DNA from: Pseudomonadota bacterium
GTDB taxonomy: Bacteria; Pseudomonadota; Alphaproteobacteria; Kiloniellales; J153
Reading direction: 5' to 3'
DNA length: 15,188 bases
NCBI GenBank assembly: GCA_022572105.1
Contig: JACZWN010000010.1
Coordinates: 13,864-29,051, forward strand
Shown here: positions 13,654 to 15,188 of the stretch, in pieces
How the letters are laid out: each line of letters begins with the position of its first letter
Position numbering within the stretch: the first letter of the stretch is position 1
Notes under the pieces: model-generated
What the model was told of the DNA's origin: nothing
What the model saw: only the letters and a program-made list of their open reading frames with translations
The model's database searches: none
Translations under genes and position numbers: made by a program

Positions 13654-13686
13654 GCAAAACAAAGGGCCCGCCTATTGGGCGGACCC
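13654..13686 (-). terminator. Intrinsic terminator downstream of erpA
   Basis: On the minus strand GGGTCCGCC (13686-13678) pairs with GGCGGGCCC (13672-13664) around the loop CAATA, with one G-U pair, and is followed by TTTGTTTTGC. This is a standard rho-independent terminator 30 bases after the erpA stop. On the plus strand the stem has a C-A mismatch and no T-run, so it acts in one direction. Confidence 0.88.
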
Positions 13687-13715
13687 GACGTTCTAACACG
13701 GTTCACCGGCCGGTT

Positions 13716-14072
13716 TCAGATCGAAAACGACGCCCCACAGCCGCAGGACGAGGCCGCGTTGGGGTTCTTGACCTGGAACGAGGCGCCGACCAGCTCCTCC
13801 ACGTAGTCGATCTCGGAGCCGGCCAGGAGGTCGAGCGAGACCTCGTCGATGACCGCCGTCACGCCGTCGCGCTCGAAGGTGCGGTCGTCCGGATTGACCA
13901 TGTCGTCCAAGGAGAAGCCATACTGGAACCCGGAGCAGCCGCCGCCGCTGACCGAGACCCGCAGCATCAGGCCCGGCTGTGCCTCCTGCTCGAGCAGCCA
14001 GGCGATGCGCTTGGCGGCGCTGGCGCTCAAGCTGATGGTGCGTTCCTCGACAGTATCGCTCGAATCGCCCAT
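13716..14072 (-). CDS. erpA: Iron-sulfur cluster insertion protein, A-type (ErpA-like)
   Basis: This 118-residue A-type carrier receives Fe-S clusters from the assembly scaffold and passes them to apoproteins. The three conserved cysteines are present in GGGCSGFQY (C46) and SSCGCGASF (C110, C112). The conserved core ISLSASAAKRIAWLL (13-27), LMLRVSVSGGGCSGFQYGFS (35-54) and VKNPNAASSCGCG (101-113) matches the HesB/IscA/ErpA family. ErpA is favoured over IscA or SufA by the xthA/dgt neighbourhood, which I recall as common in alphaproteobacteria, and by the absence of isc or suf genes nearby. The ATG at 14072 follows a strong site, GGAGGAAAC. An intrinsic terminator lies just downstream. It is divergent from dgt. 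Confidence 0.93.
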   Translation of the reverse strand: MGDSSDTVEERTISLSASAAKRIAWLLEQEAQPGLMLRVSVSGGGCSGFQYGFSLDDMVNPDDRTFERDGVTAVIDEVSLDLLAGSEIDYVEELVGASFQVKNPNAASSCGCGASFSI

Positions 14073-14093
14073 GTTTCCTCCGCTCCCATGATG

Positions 14094-14123
14094 GGGGCTC
14101 CCGTGACCGGGGCCCCCGTGACC
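14094..14123. repeat. 15-bp tandem repeat in the erpA-dgt intergenic region
   Basis: GGGGCTCCCGTGACC is followed at once by GGGGCCCCCGTGACC (14 of 15 identical). The repeat ends about 20 bases upstream of the erpA start, within its probable leader, and the units can form short GC hairpins (GGGGC/GCCCC type). It may be simple slippage or a duplicated regulator site. The remaining divergent gap (14124-14241) holds a GCCCC-ATA-GGGGC hairpin at 14191-14203 in the dgt leader and no promoter I would defend. Confidence 0.6.
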
Positions 14124-14241
14124 GGACAGGCAAGACTAGCATGATTCCCGCCGGCAGTGTCTATTTGGGGATGGTTCGGCCCAGTTCAAAGCCCCATAGG
14201 GGCCGGCCAGGCCGGGAAACGGGGCCGGCCGCGTCGCCGTC

Positions 14242-15188
14242 ATGACCGCGCCGCCCCCGCTCGCGCCCCATCAGCCCGCGCGCCCTCCATTGGCGCCTTA
14301 CGCCTGCCGGCCGGAGGATAGCCGCGGGCGGCTGTGCCCGGAGCCGGACAGCCCGACCCGCTCCTGCTTCCAGCGCGACCGCGACCGGATCGTCCATTCG
14401 GTCGCCTTCCGGCGCCTCAAGCACAAGACCCAGGTCTTCGTCTACCACGAGGGCGATCACTACCGCACCCGCTTGACCCACTCCATCGAGGTGGCGCAGA
14501 TCGCCCGCAGCATCGCCCGGGAGCTGGGCCTCGACGAGGACCTGGCCGAGGCCCTGGCGCTGGCTCACGACCTGGGCCACACGCCCTTCGGCCACGCCGG
14601 CCAGGATGCGCTCGGCGCCGTGATGGCGCCCTTTGGGGGCTTCGACCACAACGAACAGACCTTCCGCATCCTGACCCGGTTGGAGCGGCGCTACGCCGAG
14701 TTCGACGGCCTCAACCTGACCTGGGAGACGCTGGAGGGCACCGCCAAGCACAACGGTCCGTTAATTGGCGGACCCCTAATTGGCGGCTCCGTCCCGCCCA
14801 CGATCGCCGCCTTCTGCCGGGACTTCGACCTGGAACTGGACAGCCACCCGGGCGTCGAGGCCCAGGTCGCCGCGCTCGCCGACGACATCGCCTACAACAA
14901 CCACGACATCGACGACGGCCTGCGCGCGGGGCTGTTCACGGTCGCCGACCTCGAGCCGCTGCCGCTCGTGGGGCCGGTGTTCCGCGAGGTCGCCGAGCGC
15001 TATCCGGGGATCGAGGAGCAGCGGCTGATCCACGAGGCGGTGCGCCGCCTGATCGACCGCATGGTCAACGACCTGCTCGCGGAAACCCGGCGCCGGATCG
15101 CCGAGGCCGCGCCGACGAGCGCCGCCGACTTGCGCGCGCTCGGCGCCCCGGTGGTTGCCTTTTCCGAGCCGATGCGCCAGAACGACCG
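14242..15188 (+). CDS. dgt: dGTP triphosphohydrolase-like HD protein (3' end outside window)
   Basis: The first 315 residues of an HD-domain dNTP triphosphohydrolase are present; it converts dNTP to nucleoside plus triphosphate and so trims the dNTP pool. Motifs in order: SPTRSCFQRDRDRIVHSVAFRRLKHKTQVF region (38-66), HYRTRLTHSIEVAQIAR (73-89, metal H80), LAHDLGHTPFGHAG (107-120, HD at 109-110), NEQTFRILTRLE (137-148), and LADDIAYNNHDIDDGL (212-227, metal Asp). The ATG at 14242 is the only start between the in-frame stop at 14197 and the conserved region; no good ribosome site precedes it. Two oddities are a proline-rich start with PPLAP twice (residues 5-9 and 15-19) and a doubled PLIGG after KHNG. 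About 80-100 residues are expected beyond the window. Confidence 0.95.
   Translation, partial: MTAPPPLAPHQPARPPLAPYACRPEDSRGRLCPEPDSPTRSCFQRDRDRIVHSVAFRRLKHKTQVFVYHEGDHYRTRLTHSIEVAQIARSIARELGLDEDLAEALALAHDLGHTPFGHAGQDALGAVMAPFGGFDHNEQTFRILTRLERRYAEFDGLNLTWETLEGTAKHNGPLIGGPLIGGSVPPTIAAFCRDFDLELDSHPGVEAQVAALADDIAYNNHDIDDGLRAGLFTVADLEPLPLVGPVFREVAERYPGIEEQRLIHEAVRRLIDRMVNDLLAETRRRIAEAAPTSAADLRALGAPVVAFSEPMRQND
14758..14787 (+). repeat. In-frame 15-bp tandem duplication in dgt (PLIGG twice)
   Basis: CCGTTAATTGGCGGA is followed directly by CCCCTAATTGGCGGC, two units matching at 12 of 15 positions and encoding PLIGG-PLIGG (residues 173-182). TAATTGG is strikingly AT-rich for this gene. An overlapping inverted repeat, GGTCCG (14755-14760) with CGGACC (14769-14774), may have promoted slippage. 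The site is in a loop between conserved blocks, so the insertion should be tolerated. Confidence 0.75.

Noticed and set aside
14161..14751. 196-codon minus-strand frame opposite dgt
   Set aside because: dgt on the plus strand carries the full HD motif set from 14242 to the window end, so this frame is its antisense shadow.
14242..15188. Frameshift or pseudogene in dgt because of the PLIGG duplication
   Set aside because: The duplication is 15 bp and keeps frame; all HD-domain motifs on both sides remain readable.
1..15188. CRISPR array, tRNA or rRNA genes, riboswitch
   Set aside because: I found no regularly spaced repeats, no cloverleaf-like segments and no known riboswitch core on either strand by eye. 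A covariance-model scan was not possible here.

Overview
The window is GC-rich chromosomal DNA from a bacterium that is most likely an alphaproteobacterium, perhaps Rhodospirillales-like. This rests on the xthA / erpA / dgt neighbourhood, a rhomboid protease with the N-terminus MFIPLHDKNPR, strong GC bias at third codon positions, and the general look of the proteins. The order is inferred, not proven. Coding density is high, and no gap between genes exceeds about 235 bases. I see no tRNA, rRNA or CRISPR array.

Layout. (1) 1-1776: 3' part of valS, cut by the window edge. (2) 1777-2010: gene-free leader with several short palindromes. (3) 2011-5991: three overlapping plus-strand genes for exported or membrane proteins: a periplasmic acetamidase/formamidase-family protein, a short Tat-signal protein resembling TAXI-type solute receptors, and a HupE/UreJ-type membrane protein. 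An intact 1105-bp IS1595-family insertion sequence (4859-5963) sits in the last codons of the third gene. It has matched terminal repeats and an 8-bp target duplication, GTTCATCG. (4) 6061-6957, minus: a dimethylargininase/arginine deiminase-type hydrolase, convergent with cluster 3. (5) 7101-11272, plus: ilvD, an EamA/DMT exporter and a type I phosphodiesterase, close enough to be one transcript, with a possible 28-residue ORF at the end. (6) 11384-14072, minus: a GDSL lipoprotein esterase overlapping a rhomboid protease gene, then xthA, then erpA with a clear intrinsic terminator behind it. (7) 14242-15188, plus: dgt, divergent from erpA and cut by the window end.

How the genes fit together. 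Most of the window is housekeeping: tRNA charging, branched-chain amino acid synthesis, Fe-S cluster delivery (IlvD is itself an Fe-S enzyme), DNA repair and dNTP control. The part that looks least described is the amidase / TAXI-like / HupE-like cluster. All three products appear to be exported or membrane-inserted and the genes overlap, which suggests one cell-envelope process. Amide hydrolysis coupled to transport is a guess. In this genome the IS has changed the end of the HupE-like protein: six C-terminal residues (ERTLFT) are replaced by 48 IS-encoded ones. The uninterrupted gene can be rebuilt exactly by removing the IS and one copy of the target duplication.
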